From NCBI GenBank assembly GCA_035316005.1, contig DATFXK010000021.1:1-15852 (forward strand): a DNA stretch of 15,852 nt, written 5' to 3'. Below the pieces are notes generated by a model. It was not told where the DNA came from and did not search any database. It saw only the letters and a program-made list of their open reading frames with translations. Positions 1 through 6,819 of this stretch are shown piece after piece. Made by a program: the position numbers and the translations under genes. The number at the start of each line of letters is the position of its first letter. Position 1 is the first letter of the stretch. This stretch comes from JALZAA01 sp035316005. GTDB lineage: Bacteria; Actinomycetota; Acidimicrobiia; IMCC26256; JACDBD01.

Positions 1-1
1 A

Positions 2-769
2 CAGGATCTCGTCTTCGCGCTCGAGCTCGCGGACGCCGCCGACGACATCACGCTGGCTCGCTATCGCGCGACGGATCTGGTCGTGGAGACGAAGCCCGAC
101 CTGACGCCCGTTTCCGAAGCCGACCGCGCCGCGGAGAAGGCATTGCGGGCGCGCATCGAAGCGGAGCGTCCGCGCGACGGCGTGGTGGGCGAGGAGTACG
201 GCGAGACGGAGGGGTCGGGCGACCGGCGATGGATCCTCGATCCGATCGACGGGACGAAGAGCTTCGTGCGCGGGATCCCGGCGTGGGGGACGCTGATCGC
301 GCTCGAGCAGGCCGGCGAGATGGTCGTCGGAGTCGTGTCGGCTCCGGCACTGCGGCGGCGCTGGTGGGCGTCGCGCGGTACGGGTGCGTTCGCCGACGGT
401 GAACGGATCCGCGTGTCGCGCGTCAGCAAGCTCGGGGACGCCTTGTTCTGCTTCACGTCACTCAGGGCCTTCGAAGAGCACGGAATGGGCGATGAGCTCC
501 GATCGCTGGCCGCGCGCTGCTGGGAGGCGCGCGGCTTCGGCGACTACTGGGCGCACGTGCTCGTGGCCGAGGGCAGCGCCGACGTCGCCGTCGAGCCGAT
601 CATGAACCTCTGGGACAACGCCGCCCTGCAGGTCGTCGTGGAGGAGGCCGGCGGGCGGTTCACCGATCTCGACGGCCGTGCGCGCTCCGACGGCGGCAAC
701 GCCGTGACGACCAACGGCTTGCTGCACGACGAGGTGCTCGAGGTGCTCGACCGGCGAGGCGCCGGATGA
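2..769 (+). CDS. hisN: Histidinol-phosphatase, inositol monophosphatase family (5' end outside window)
   Basis: The frame is open from the window edge, so the start codon lies upstream; 255 residues are visible, and actinobacterial members are only slightly longer, so probably few are missing. Family hallmarks are all present: the metal-binding Glu pair in GEEYG (about 188-202), the motif WILDPIDGTKSF (from 230) with its two Asp ligands, and the C-terminal WDNAALQVVVEEAGG. The visible N-terminus (ALELADAADDITLARYRA, then ETKPDLTPVSEAD) is typical of the actinobacterial HisN type, which dephosphorylates histidinol phosphate in histidine synthesis using Mg2+ in the cytoplasm. A GTG at 83 could be mistaken for a start but lies inside the conserved domain. 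The last codons overlap the next gene by ATGA, so the two are probably co-translated. An inositol-1-phosphatase or another sugar-phosphatase role cannot be excluded from sequence alone. Confidence 0.85.
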   Translation, partial: QDLVFALELADAADDITLARYRATDLVVETKPDLTPVSEADRAAEKALRARIEAERPRDGVVGEEYGETEGSGDRRWILDPIDGTKSFVRGIPAWGTLIALEQAGEMVVGVVSAPALRRRWWASRGTGAFADGERIRVSRVSKLGDALFCFTSLRAFEEHGMGDELRSLAARCWEARGFGDYWAHVLVAEGSADVAVEPIMNLWDNAALQVVVEEAGGRFTDLDGRARSDGGNAVTTNGLLHDEVLEVLDRRGAG

Positions 770-2100
770 GCGAAGTCACGGTCGGCATCGACATCGGCAC
801 CTCCTCGGTGAAGGCGATCGCGGCCGACGCCGGCGGCAACGTCGTCGGCTCGACGCGCATCCCGCACCCGTTCCACGTGCCGACGCCGGGGCGGTTCGAG
901 CACGACGCCGACGAGGCATGGCGGCGCGGTCCCGAAGCGGCGCTGCGCGAGCTCGTCGGCACCCGTCCCGTCGGCGTCTGCGTGGCGGCCATGGTCCCGT
1001 CGCTCACTGCGGTCGACGAGGACGGCGTGCCAGTGACGCCGGGCTTGCTGTACGGCGACGAGCGCGGCCGCCACGGTCAGCGAGTCGGTCACCCCGCCGA
1101 GAGCGGTGAGCTCCTGGCCTTCCTGCGCTGGACGGTGGGCGAGGCGCCGGCGGCTGCCGGCTACTGGCCGGCGCAGGCCGTCGCCAACCACGCCCTGGCC
1201 GGCCGGCCCGTGCTCGACACGACGACGGCCGCCACCGCCTACCCGCTCTTCGACTGGACGGGGTGGGACGCCGGGCTCGCCGCCGAGGTGGGCGTCCGTC
1301 CCGAGCAGCTCCCCGAGCTCGCCCCGACCGGGGCCGGGTGCGCGCGCATCGGCGGTCCGGACGGTCCCGCGCTCGCGTCCGGCTGCATCGACGCGCTCGC
1401 GGAGCAGCTCGTCGCCGGCGCCGACGACGACGGCGACGTCCTCGTCATCCTCGGCACGACGCTGATCGTGTGGGCGGTCACCTCGGGCGAGGACCCCGTC
1501 CCGGATCACTACCTGATCCCGCACACGGCTCCGGGCAAGATGCTCGTCGGCGGGCCCAGCAACGCCGGCGGACTGTTCCTCAACTGGGCGACGAGCCTCC
1601 TGCGCGACGGCGACCCTCCGGACGACCCAGGCCGCGTCCCGGTGTGGGCGCCGTTCCCGCGCGGCGAACGAGTGCCGCTGAACGATCCCGAACGCCGAGC
1701 CGTGCTCACGGGCCTCGACCTGACCCACGGCCCGGGCGCGGTGCGGCGCGCCGCGTTCGAGGCGTCGGGCTTCGTGACGCGGCGGATGCTCGAGGCGACC
1801 AAGGTCGACGCGCGCCGCATCGTCGCGACCGGCGGCGGGACGCGTGTCGACGAGTGGGTGCAGGCGCTCGCAGATGCCACGGGCCTTCCGATCGATTGCG
1901 TCGCTGTGCCCGAGGGCGGCGCGCTGGGCGCGGCGTGGCTGGCGCGCATCGCCGCCGGGCTCGAGGAGCCGACCGCGATGCCCGAGGGGCGCCGCTGGGC
2001 GCGCACCGGCCGGCGCGTCGAGCCCGACGCGCGGTGGTCATCCGCCGTCGACGGGCGCTACGAGGAGTTCCTCGAGGTCGGCGGTCTGGGCCGGCCTTAG
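766..2100 (+). CDS. FGGY-family carbohydrate kinase (xylulokinase-like)
   Basis: A protein of 444 residues with the two-domain actin-like ATPase fold of sugar kinases. Seen: the N-terminal phosphate-binding motif VGIDIGTSSVKAI with Asp9, Gly11-Thr12 and Lys16; a probable catalytic Asp209 in GCIDALAEQL; a phosphate-2 type segment VILGTTLIVW; an adenosine-binding stretch ATGGGTRVDEW around residues 354-364; and a C-terminal PEGGALGAAWLA. The family phosphorylates open-chain or ring sugars and polyols with ATP; the sugar cannot be named. It is somewhat shorter than the usual 480-500 residues. The start ATG overlaps the phosphatase stop (ATGA at 766-769), which argues for translational coupling. 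The stop codon (TAG 2098-2100) overlaps the stop codon of the convergent amidase, leaving no room for a terminator between them. Confidence 0.85.
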   Translation: MSEVTVGIDIGTSSVKAIAADAGGNVVGSTRIPHPFHVPTPGRFEHDADEAWRRGPEAALRELVGTRPVGVCVAAMVPSLTAVDEDGVPVTPGLLYGDERGRHGQRVGHPAESGELLAFLRWTVGEAPAAAGYWPAQAVANHALAGRPVLDTTTAATAYPLFDWTGWDAGLAAEVGVRPEQLPELAPTGAGCARIGGPDGPALASGCIDALAEQLVAGADDDGDVLVILGTTLIVWAVTSGEDPVPDHYLIPHTAPGKMLVGGPSNAGGLFLNWATSLLRDGDPPDDPGRVPVWAPFPRGERVPLNDPERRAVLTGLDLTHGPGAVRRAAFEASGFVTRRMLEATKVDARRIVATGGGTRVDEWVQALADATGLPIDCVAVPEGGALGAAWLARIAAGLEEPTAMPEGRRWARTGRRVEPDARWSSAVDGRYEEFLEVGGLGRP

Positions 2101-3500
2101 CCGCGTGGGTCGATCGGTGTGATCGGGCCGAGCGCGCGCTCGACCTCCCAGGCCGCCGCGAGACAGAGGTCTTCGCGGAAGCGCGGGCCGATGATCTGCA
2201 CACCGACGGGAAGGTCGTGCGCGATGCCGGCCGGGAGCGCGACCGACGGGAGGCCGATGCAGTTGCAAAGCAGCGTCAGATCGAGCATGCGGCGGAGGCG
2301 GTCGACGTCCTCGGCGCCGCCCAGGTCGGCGCCGACCGGGAAGGGGAGTTGCGTCGCCACCGGGCCGACGACGAGCGGGACGTCGGACAGGAACTGCGTC
2401 CACGTGCGCGCGATGCCCTGGCGCTGCATGAACGCGGCGCCGTACGCCTCCTGCGCGAGCGGCTCCCTCAGCTCGAGCGCCGCCCCGAGGAACCGGCGGG
2501 CGTCGTCGGAGATGATCGCCTCGAACAGCGACCACATCATGCGGATCTCGGCCAGGATGAGCGTGAGCCACACCTCCGATGCCTCGTTGACGACGGGGAG
2601 TGGCACCTCTTCGACCGCATAGCCCGCGTCGACGAGCGCGGAGGCGACTCGCCGGACGCCGCCCGCGATCGCCGGGTCCACGCCGTCGCCCGAAGGATCC
2701 GTTGCGATCGCAACGCGGATCGGGTTCGGGACCGCGGGTCCGGAGAAGGGGACGGGCGTGTACCACGGGTCCCGATCGCTCGCGCGGCTCATGATCTCGA
2801 ACGCGATGCGCAGGTCGAGCACCGCCCGCGCCATCGGCCCCTGCACCGCCATGAGCTGCATCGTGAGCGGCGCGTCGGCCGGTTCGAGCGACGTCGCGAC
2901 CGGAATGCGGCCGAGCGTCGGGCGCACGGCGGCCGTCCCGCAGCACGCCGACGGCCAGCGCAGCGAGCCGCCCAGGTCGGAGCCGACGCCGAGCGGCGTC
3001 ATCCCCGTCGCGAGAGCGGCCGCTTCTCCGCCGCTCGATCCACCCGGTGTCCGCGCCGCGTCCCATGGATTGCGCGTCGGGCCGTGGAGTGCGTTGTCGG
3101 TGTGCCAGCGAAGCGCGAGGTCCGGCGCACTGGAACGCGCGAACGGGATCGCACCGACGCCTCGCAGGTTCGCGACCGCGGGCGCGTCGAACGCCGGGAT
3201 CATCTCGGCGAGCGCGGCAACGCCTTGCGTCGTCGGCGAACCGGCGAGGTCGATGGACTCCTTGACGGTGAACGGCACGCCGTGGAACGGGCTCGTCGGC
3301 TCGCCCCGGGCGATGACGGCATCGGCGTCGTCGGCGGCCGACAACGCGTCGTCGGCGAGCACGTCCGTCACGGCGTTGACGTCCGGGTTCACCGCTTCGA
3401 TGCGAGCGAGGTGTGCCTCGACGACTTCGCGGCTGGACGCGCTGCCGTCCCGGATCGCCGTGCCGAGCTCGAACGCGCCGAGCTCCCAGAGCTCGCTCAG
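2097..3500 (-). CDS. Amidase, amidase-signature family, probable CTG start
   Basis: This gene encodes a probable amidohydrolase of the Ser-cisSer-Lys class, which splits carboxamides or related C-N bonds. Using the CTG at 3500 as start gives 467 residues, normal for the family. Catalytic elements: Lys80 in FTVKESIDLAG, the Gly/Ser-rich PGGSSGGEAA with cis-Ser about 155-156, and the nucleophile Ser179 in GSDLGGSLR. The following CCGTAAVRPTLGRIP corresponds to the usual G-x-KPT-x-GR segment but has Arg for Lys. The N-terminal helix (ELWELGAFELGTAIRDG) begins right at the CTG. No ATG, GTG or TTG occurs in frame near it; the only upstream choice, GTG at 3647, would add 49 Arg/Ser-rich residues read out of frame through the amidohydrolase gene. 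The CTG overlaps the upstream TGA stop as CTGA, as ATGA overlaps do. Substrate unknown; related proteins include Glu-tRNA amidotransferase subunit A, but no GatB/C is nearby. Confidence 0.88.
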   Translation of the reverse strand: MSELWELGAFELGTAIRDGSASSREVVEAHLARIEAVNPDVNAVTDVLADDALSAADDADAVIARGEPTSPFHGVPFTVKESIDLAGSPTTQGVAALAEMIPAFDAPAVANLRGVGAIPFARSSAPDLALRWHTDNALHGPTRNPWDAARTPGGSSGGEAAALATGMTPLGVGSDLGGSLRWPSACCGTAAVRPTLGRIPVATSLEPADAPLTMQLMAVQGPMARAVLDLRIAFEIMSRASDRDPWYTPVPFSGPAVPNPIRVAIATDPSGDGVDPAIAGGVRRVASALVDAGYAVEEVPLPVVNEASEVWLTLILAEIRMMWSLFEAIISDDARRFLGAALELREPLAQEAYGAAFMQRQGIARTWTQFLSDVPLVVGPVATQLPFPVGADLGGAEDVDRLRRMLDLTLLCNCIGLPSVALPAGIAHDLPVGVQIIGPRFREDLCLAAAWEVERALGPITPIDPRG

Positions 3501-4738
3501 CGTCGAAGCCCGGCGGCGTGAGGACTGCCGGCGGGTGGCAGCGGGTGACGGAAGAGCCCGGCCGCGTTCTCGTGACTGATCTTGGCGATCTCGTCCGCCG
3601 GCAAGTCGCCGTAGAACTTCGCGAAGACGGCCTGGGAGTCGGGCCACGTGCCGTCGCCGTGCGGATAATCGGTCTCGAACATCACGTGATCAACGCCGAC
3701 CGTGTCGAGGGTGCATATCGTCGACGGGTCGTCGATCGTGCAGAACCAGAAGTTTCGGTGCAGCACCTCCGCCGGCCGCAGGTCGCCGGAGAAGTAGTCG
3801 CCGTATCCGGAACGGTCGACGATGTTCTCGAGCCGGTCGTGCAACATCGCCACCCATCCGATGCCGCCCTCGGACATCGCGATCTTGAGCTCGGGGTACT
3901 TGGCCGGGTAGCCGGACCAGAGCCACTCCGCGCAGGCCGCCAAGGACAACTGACCGAACAGGGTCGCGCCGAGCGGGACCATCGGCGAGCCCGGCGGCAT
4001 GTCGGCGACCCCGGTGGATCCGACGTGCAGGCAGATCACGGTGCCCGTCTCGGCGCAGGCGGCGATGATCGGGTCCCACCAGCCCTGGAAGAGGTTGGGC
4101 ATGTCGACGCGGTGCGGTTGCTCCGGGAGCGTGACGGCAACGAAGCCGCGTTCGGCGTTGCGCCGGATCTCCTCGGCGCCCTGCTCGGGGTCGCCGAGGT
4201 AGGTGATGCCCATCGGGACGATGCGCTCGGGATAGGGCGCGTACCACTCTTCGGCGAACCAATCGTTCCATGCCCGGGTGACGGCGAGGCCCAGCTCGGG
4301 GTCGGAGCATTGCGAGAAGACGCGGCCGCAGAAGCCGGTGATCTGCGAAGGGAAGTTCACCGACGCCCACACGCCGTTGATGTCCATGTCCTTGATGCGG
4401 GCGTCGATGTCGTAGCAGCCGGCGCGCATCTCCTCGAAGCGAGTTGGTTCGACCTTCCAGTCCTCGCGCTTGCGACCGACGACGGCGTTCAGCCCGACCT
4501 GGAAGTAGAGCTGTCCGTCGAACTCCCAGACCTCGTGACCTTCGACCGTCTCGATGATCTTCGGCGCCAGCTCCTGGAACCGATGAGGCAGACGGCCGTC
4601 GAACATCGTCGGCGGCTCCACTAGATGGTCGTCGACCGAGATGATCGTGTACTCGATCTCGCGCGGCTCGGGATCGGGAAGCAGCCCGTGCGTCGCGCTC
4701 TTCTTCCAGTGCAGCTTTGGCTTCTCCGTGGTAGTCAC
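3497..4738 (-). CDS. Amidohydrolase-2 family metal-dependent hydrolase or decarboxylase
   Basis: A 413-residue TIM-barrel protein of the amidohydrolase-related (ACMSD-like) family. Likely metal ligands are in the expected order: Asp36 and His38 in ISVDDHLVEPP (a D-x-H form instead of H-x-H), His238 in ICLHVGSTG, Glu290 in MSEGGIGW and Asp357 in FETDYPHGDGTWP. Members hydrolyse or decarboxylate small, often aromatic or cyclic, acids in the cytoplasm; several are annotated in actinobacteria with this same DDH-EPP beginning, but their substrates are mostly unknown. The GTG at 4738 is chosen because a TAGGGT -10 hexamer sits 7 nt upstream and because residues before it would run through the divergent ferredoxin gene. 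The stop overlaps the amidase start (CTGA), so both are one transcript and probably act on related compounds. Confidence 0.85.
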   Translation of the reverse strand: MTTTEKPKLHWKKSATHGLLPDPEPREIEYTIISVDDHLVEPPTMFDGRLPHRFQELAPKIIETVEGHEVWEFDGQLYFQVGLNAVVGRKREDWKVEPTRFEEMRAGCYDIDARIKDMDINGVWASVNFPSQITGFCGRVFSQCSDPELGLAVTRAWNDWFAEEWYAPYPERIVPMGITYLGDPEQGAEEIRRNAERGFVAVTLPEQPHRVDMPNLFQGWWDPIIAACAETGTVICLHVGSTGVADMPPGSPMVPLGATLFGQLSLAACAEWLWSGYPAKYPELKIAMSEGGIGWVAMLHDRLENIVDRSGYGDYFSGDLRPAEVLHRNFWFCTIDDPSTICTLDTVGVDHVMFETDYPHGDGTWPDSQAVFAKFYGDLPADEIAKISHENAAGLFRHPLPPAGSPHAAGLRR

Positions 4739-4744
4739 GCCAGT

Positions 4745-4751
4745 TACCCTA
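4745..4751. promoter_or_regulatory. Shared bidirectional -10 element (TACCCTA)
   Basis: The 19-bp gap between GTG 4738 (minus) and GTG 4758 (plus) holds one heptamer TACCCTA. It reads TACCCT on plus and TAGGGT on minus, each a TAnnnT -10 hexamer, and each is followed by exactly 7 nt before the start codon. The heptamer centre (4748) is the exact midpoint of the two start codons. Both transcripts would be leaderless. -35 elements would lie inside the opposite gene; no strong match is seen. Confidence 0.6.
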
Positions 4752-4757
4752 CGAGCC

Positions 4758-4967
4758 GTGGCGCTGGAGATCGAGATCAACCGCGACGCCTGCATGGGCT
4801 CGGGGAACTGCTCGTTCTGGGCGCCCGGCGTGTTCGATCTCGACGACGACGGGGTCGCCGTCGTGCTCGACCCCACGGCCCAACCCGAGGAGAAGGTGAT
4901 CCTCGCCGGGCAGGGGTGCCCGACGCAGGCGATCACGATCGTCAAGGACGGCGAGAAGATCGTTTGA
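4758..4967 (+). CDS. 3Fe-4S ferredoxin, P450-type
   Basis: A 69-residue acidic electron carrier starting VALEIEINRDACMGSGNCSF. The cluster ligands are Cys12 and Cys18 in CMGSGNC, plus Cys54 in CPTQAI; the second cysteine of a 4Fe-4S motif is replaced by Ser15, the pattern of actinobacterial 3Fe-4S ferredoxins that pass electrons to cytochromes P450. FDLDDDGVAVV between the cysteines is typical. The GTG at 4758 is preferred because it follows the -10 element by 7 nt; a longer frame from 4641 would overlap the divergent amidohydrolase. The hydrolase gene begins 4 bp after the stop, so they form an operon. No P450 or ferredoxin reductase gene is in the window, so the partner must be elsewhere. 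The small size makes the role firm only as an electron carrier. Confidence 0.88.
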   Translation: MALEIEINRDACMGSGNCSFWAPGVFDLDDDGVAVVLDPTAQPEEKVILAGQGCPTQAITIVKDGEKIV

Positions 4968-4971
4968 CTCG

Positions 4972-5751
4972 ATGCCCACGAATCGTGCACAGATGCCGAT
5001 CGTCCTCGTGCACGGGGGCGCGCACGGCGCGTGGTGCTGGGAGCCGCTCCTCCCGCACCTGGACGGCGAGGTGCTCGCGGTCGACCTCCCGCCGAAGTCG
5101 GTACGAGGCGGCCCCGGGCGGCTCGAGAGCCATCCCGAGCTGCGCACGCTGACCATCGACGACTTCGCCCGATCGTTGCTGGAGGACGTCGACGCCGCCG
5201 GGATCGAGCGGTTCATGCTCGTCGGTCACTCGATGGGCGGGCTCACCATCTCGGAGGTCGCCCGGCGGGTGCCCGATCGTGTCGAGCAGCTCGTGTACGT
5301 CTCGTGCATGGTGCCGCCCGAGGGCAGGTCGGCGATCGAGGCGTTGCCCGAGGGCCTGCAGGACATGACGCGCCAAGCAGTCGAGGAGATGCGGCGCGGC
5401 GGTGCCAACCCGATCGGCGGGCTGGACGAGGAGACAACCAGAGGCATGTTCTGCAACGACATGGACGAGGAGCAGGCTCGCTTCGTCCTCGACCGTACCG
5501 GCACGGAAGCGGCGGTCGTGCTCGCCGAGCCCGTCACCCGCGCCGGCATCCCGCCCGAGCTGCCCAAGACGTTCGTGAAGCTGCTCCAGGACCAGTCGCT
5601 CCCGCCCGAACACCAGGACATCCTCGTCGAGAACCTCCGGACGTCCCCGGGTGGGGACGTCGACGTCGTGACGATCGACGCCGGCCACGACGTGATGATC
5701 AGCCGCCCCAAAGAGTTCGCCGGCGTGCTGAACCGGCTCGCGTCGAGCTAG
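4972..5751 (+). CDS. Alpha/beta hydrolase (EstC / methylesterase-like)
   Basis: A 259-residue soluble hydrolase. Seen: oxyanion-hole segment PIVLVHGGAHGAWCW, the nucleophile elbow GHSMGG with Ser87, a probable acid Asp207 in LQDQSLPPEHQ, and His239 in DAGHDVMIS. The short HGG start, the LPP loop and the spacing resemble the EstC/salicylate-methylesterase/hydroxynitrile-lyase branch, which acts on small esters or cyanohydrins; substrate here is unknown. The first ATG (4972) is 4 bp after the ferredoxin stop; a second ATG at 4993 would remove seven weakly conserved residues and is also possible. The stop TAG shares CTAG (5748-5751) with the stop codon of the convergent small gene, so transcription in both directions must overlap. 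Confidence 0.85.
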   Translation: MPTNRAQMPIVLVHGGAHGAWCWEPLLPHLDGEVLAVDLPPKSVRGGPGRLESHPELRTLTIDDFARSLLEDVDAAGIERFMLVGHSMGGLTISEVARRVPDRVEQLVYVSCMVPPEGRSAIEALPEGLQDMTRQAVEEMRRGGANPIGGLDEETTRGMFCNDMDEEQARFVLDRTGTEAAVVLAEPVTRAGIPPELPKTFVKLLQDQSLPPEHQDILVENLRTSPGGDVDVVTIDAGHDVMISRPKEFAGVLNRLASS

Positions 5752-6029
5752 CTGCGTGGCGCGCCGAGCGCGCGCTGGACCGCCTGCTTGGCGGTCTCGG
5801 GCTCGGCGCCCGTGCGCTTGATGTGCTCGTACACCGCCTTGGCGACGTTCTTCTCCTTGCCGGAGCGGGCCATCTCGACGACGTCGGGATCGACGCGCCA
5901 GTGCGCGTCGTCACGGATCAGCGGCGTCTCTCCGGGGAGATAGCCGATGCGGCTCAGGACCTCGTCCATGCGCCGCTCCAGCTCCGCGACGCGCGCCTCG
6001 AGCCGAGCAACCTCGTCGTCGGAGGTCAT
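5748..6029 (-). CDS. Small coiled-coil protein of unknown function
   Basis: A 93-residue protein I do not recognise with certainty. Residues 5-27 (DEVARLEARVAELERRMDEVLSR) have a heptad pattern and should form a short coiled coil, so an oligomer is likely. The rest holds WRVDPDVVEMARSGKEKN followed by AKAVYEHIKRTGAEPETAKQ, which distantly recalls the helix pair of the L7/L12 C-terminal domain found in small actinobacterial proteins with the same N-terminal coil; this resemblance is a guess. No signal peptide or membrane segment. It overlaps the stop codon of the upstream gene by ATGA (6026-6029) and so is translationally coupled to it. Its stop overlaps that of the convergent hydrolase. Confidence 0.72.
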   Translation of the reverse strand: MTSDDEVARLEARVAELERRMDEVLSRIGYLPGETPLIRDDAHWRVDPDVVEMARSGKEKNVAKAVYEHIKRTGAEPETAKQAVQRALGAPRS

Positions 6030-6763
6030 CGTGGGAACCGTATCGTGTCACTGGTGGTGGACACGCGGTCGGTGTTGGTGATCTGCAGCACCCCGCCTCG
6101 GTCGTCAGCCACTGATGCCGTGTTCGCGCAGCCGCCGTCGGCGTGCGACTGGTAGTTGGCGGTGAGCGCGGCGGGGACGACCCGGTCGCCGCGATCGGTC
6201 ACGACCTCGAAGTCCGACCACCGCGCCGTCACGGAGGGGTCGTCGCAACGGGCGAACACCTCTGACCACACCATCGGGTCGCCGAGGAACGGCGCGGTCG
6301 CGATCAAGTCGCGCACGGTGCTGGTGTCACCGGTGGCGAGGTCCGTGACCCGGCCCCGCCAGAGGCCCTCGCCGGCGCGACGCACGGCGAGCCGGTAGGC
6401 GCGCTCGGGCACCCAGTCGTAATCACGCGTGTTCGGGTCGCCGGGAGTGCTCGCCAGCGACGGCTCGGTCCCGGCCAGGAGCGAGCCGTCGGCGGCGTAC
6501 CCGCCCCAGTTGACCGCGCCGAAGTCGGGATGGCGGTCGTTCCACTGCAAGCCGAGATGCGCGGCGCCCGCTCCCGGGAACGCGACCTGGAGCGCCCAGA
6601 AGTAGAGGTGGTCGACGGCCGGCGGCGTCAGCACCTCGAGGGTGACGCCCGCTTCGACGAGATGGCCCGCGCCCCGTGGGAGCCTCCATCCGAGATGGAA
6701 CGAGGACGCACCGTTCCCCGACGGCGGGAAGCCGCGCGTGCGGGCGCGTCGCCACAGCGGCAC
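6026..6763 (-). CDS. Conserved-looking protein of unknown function (beta-rich)
   Basis: A 245-residue protein without a family I can name. Composition suggests a beta-sandwich: alternating hydrophobics and many Trp/Tyr/Gly in YFWALQVAFPGAG, HLGLQWND, VNWGGYAADG, then RAYRLAVRR and WRGRVTDLATGDTSTVRDL. The pattern resembles secreted or lectin-like domains, but no clear signal peptide is seen; the first 30 residues are Arg- and Gly-rich. GTG 6763 is chosen because a TAGGCT -10 hexamer lies 6 nt upstream (leaderless start); the frame has no better start near. The gene ends in an ATGA overlap with the small coiled-coil gene, making a two-gene operon divergent from the double acyl-CoA dehydrogenase. 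Confidence 0.75.
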   Translation of the reverse strand: MPLWRRARTRGFPPSGNGASSFHLGWRLPRGAGHLVEAGVTLEVLTPPAVDHLYFWALQVAFPGAGAAHLGLQWNDRHPDFGAVNWGGYAADGSLLAGTEPSLASTPGDPNTRDYDWVPERAYRLAVRRAGEGLWRGRVTDLATGDTSTVRDLIATAPFLGDPMVWSEVFARCDDPSVTARWSDFEVVTDRGDRVVPAALTANYQSHADGGCANTASVADDRGGVLQITNTDRVSTTSDTIRFPR

Positions 6764-6769
6764 CGCCGG

Positions 6770-6775
6770 AGCCTA
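6770..6775 (-). promoter_or_regulatory. -10 element of the 6763 minus-strand operon
   Basis: TAGGCT on the minus strand, followed by 6 nt and GTG 6763. A TGACAC hexamer (6800-6795) lies upstream with a rather long 19-nt spacer. Leaderless start inferred. Confidence 0.5.
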
Positions 6776-6780
6776 CGGGC

Positions 6781-6803
6781 GAAACCTGACGCTCGTGTCA
6801 CCG
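6781..6803. promoter_or_regulatory. Candidate operator, TGAC-N6-GTCA palindrome (copy 1)
   Basis: The element reads GAAACCTGACG, two bases (CT), then CGTGTCACCG. Its core 6787-6800 is a TGAC-N6-GTCA palindrome, lying between two divergent promoters and covering the -35 of the plus promoter. A second copy, identical at 21 of 23 positions, is at 12885-12907 before another acyl-CoA dehydrogenase. A dimeric regulator such as the TetR protein at 14406 is the natural candidate ligand, by inference. Confidence 0.55.
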
Positions 6804-6813
6804 CGCCTAGGAT
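6786..6813 (+). promoter_or_regulatory. Leaderless promoter of the double acyl-CoA dehydrogenase
   Basis: A -35 like CTGACG (6786-6791), a 16-nt spacer and a -10 TAGGAT (6808-6813), then only 6 nt to ATG 6820. The -35 is embedded in the palindromic element, so binding there would block RNA polymerase. Confidence 0.6.
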
Positions 6814-6819
6814 CCGCGC

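Noticed and set aside
544..1728. Minus-strand open frame of 394 codons
   Set aside because: Antisense to the phosphatase and kinase, without motifs or promoter.
1263..3521. Long plus-strand open frame of 752 codons
   Set aside because: Arg/Ala-rich low-complexity product lying across the kinase in another frame and antisense to the amidase; no family motif. A GC-rich shadow.
3500..3647. Amidase start at GTG 3647
   Set aside because: Adds 49 Arg/Ser-rich residues overlapping conserved amidohydrolase coding sequence by 150 bp; the family N-terminus begins at 3500.
6029..6065. Third copy of the TGAC-type element near 6050 (AACC ... CGTGTCAC)
   Set aside because: Spacing between halves differs and it lies inside the 3' end of a coding gene; judged chance similarity.
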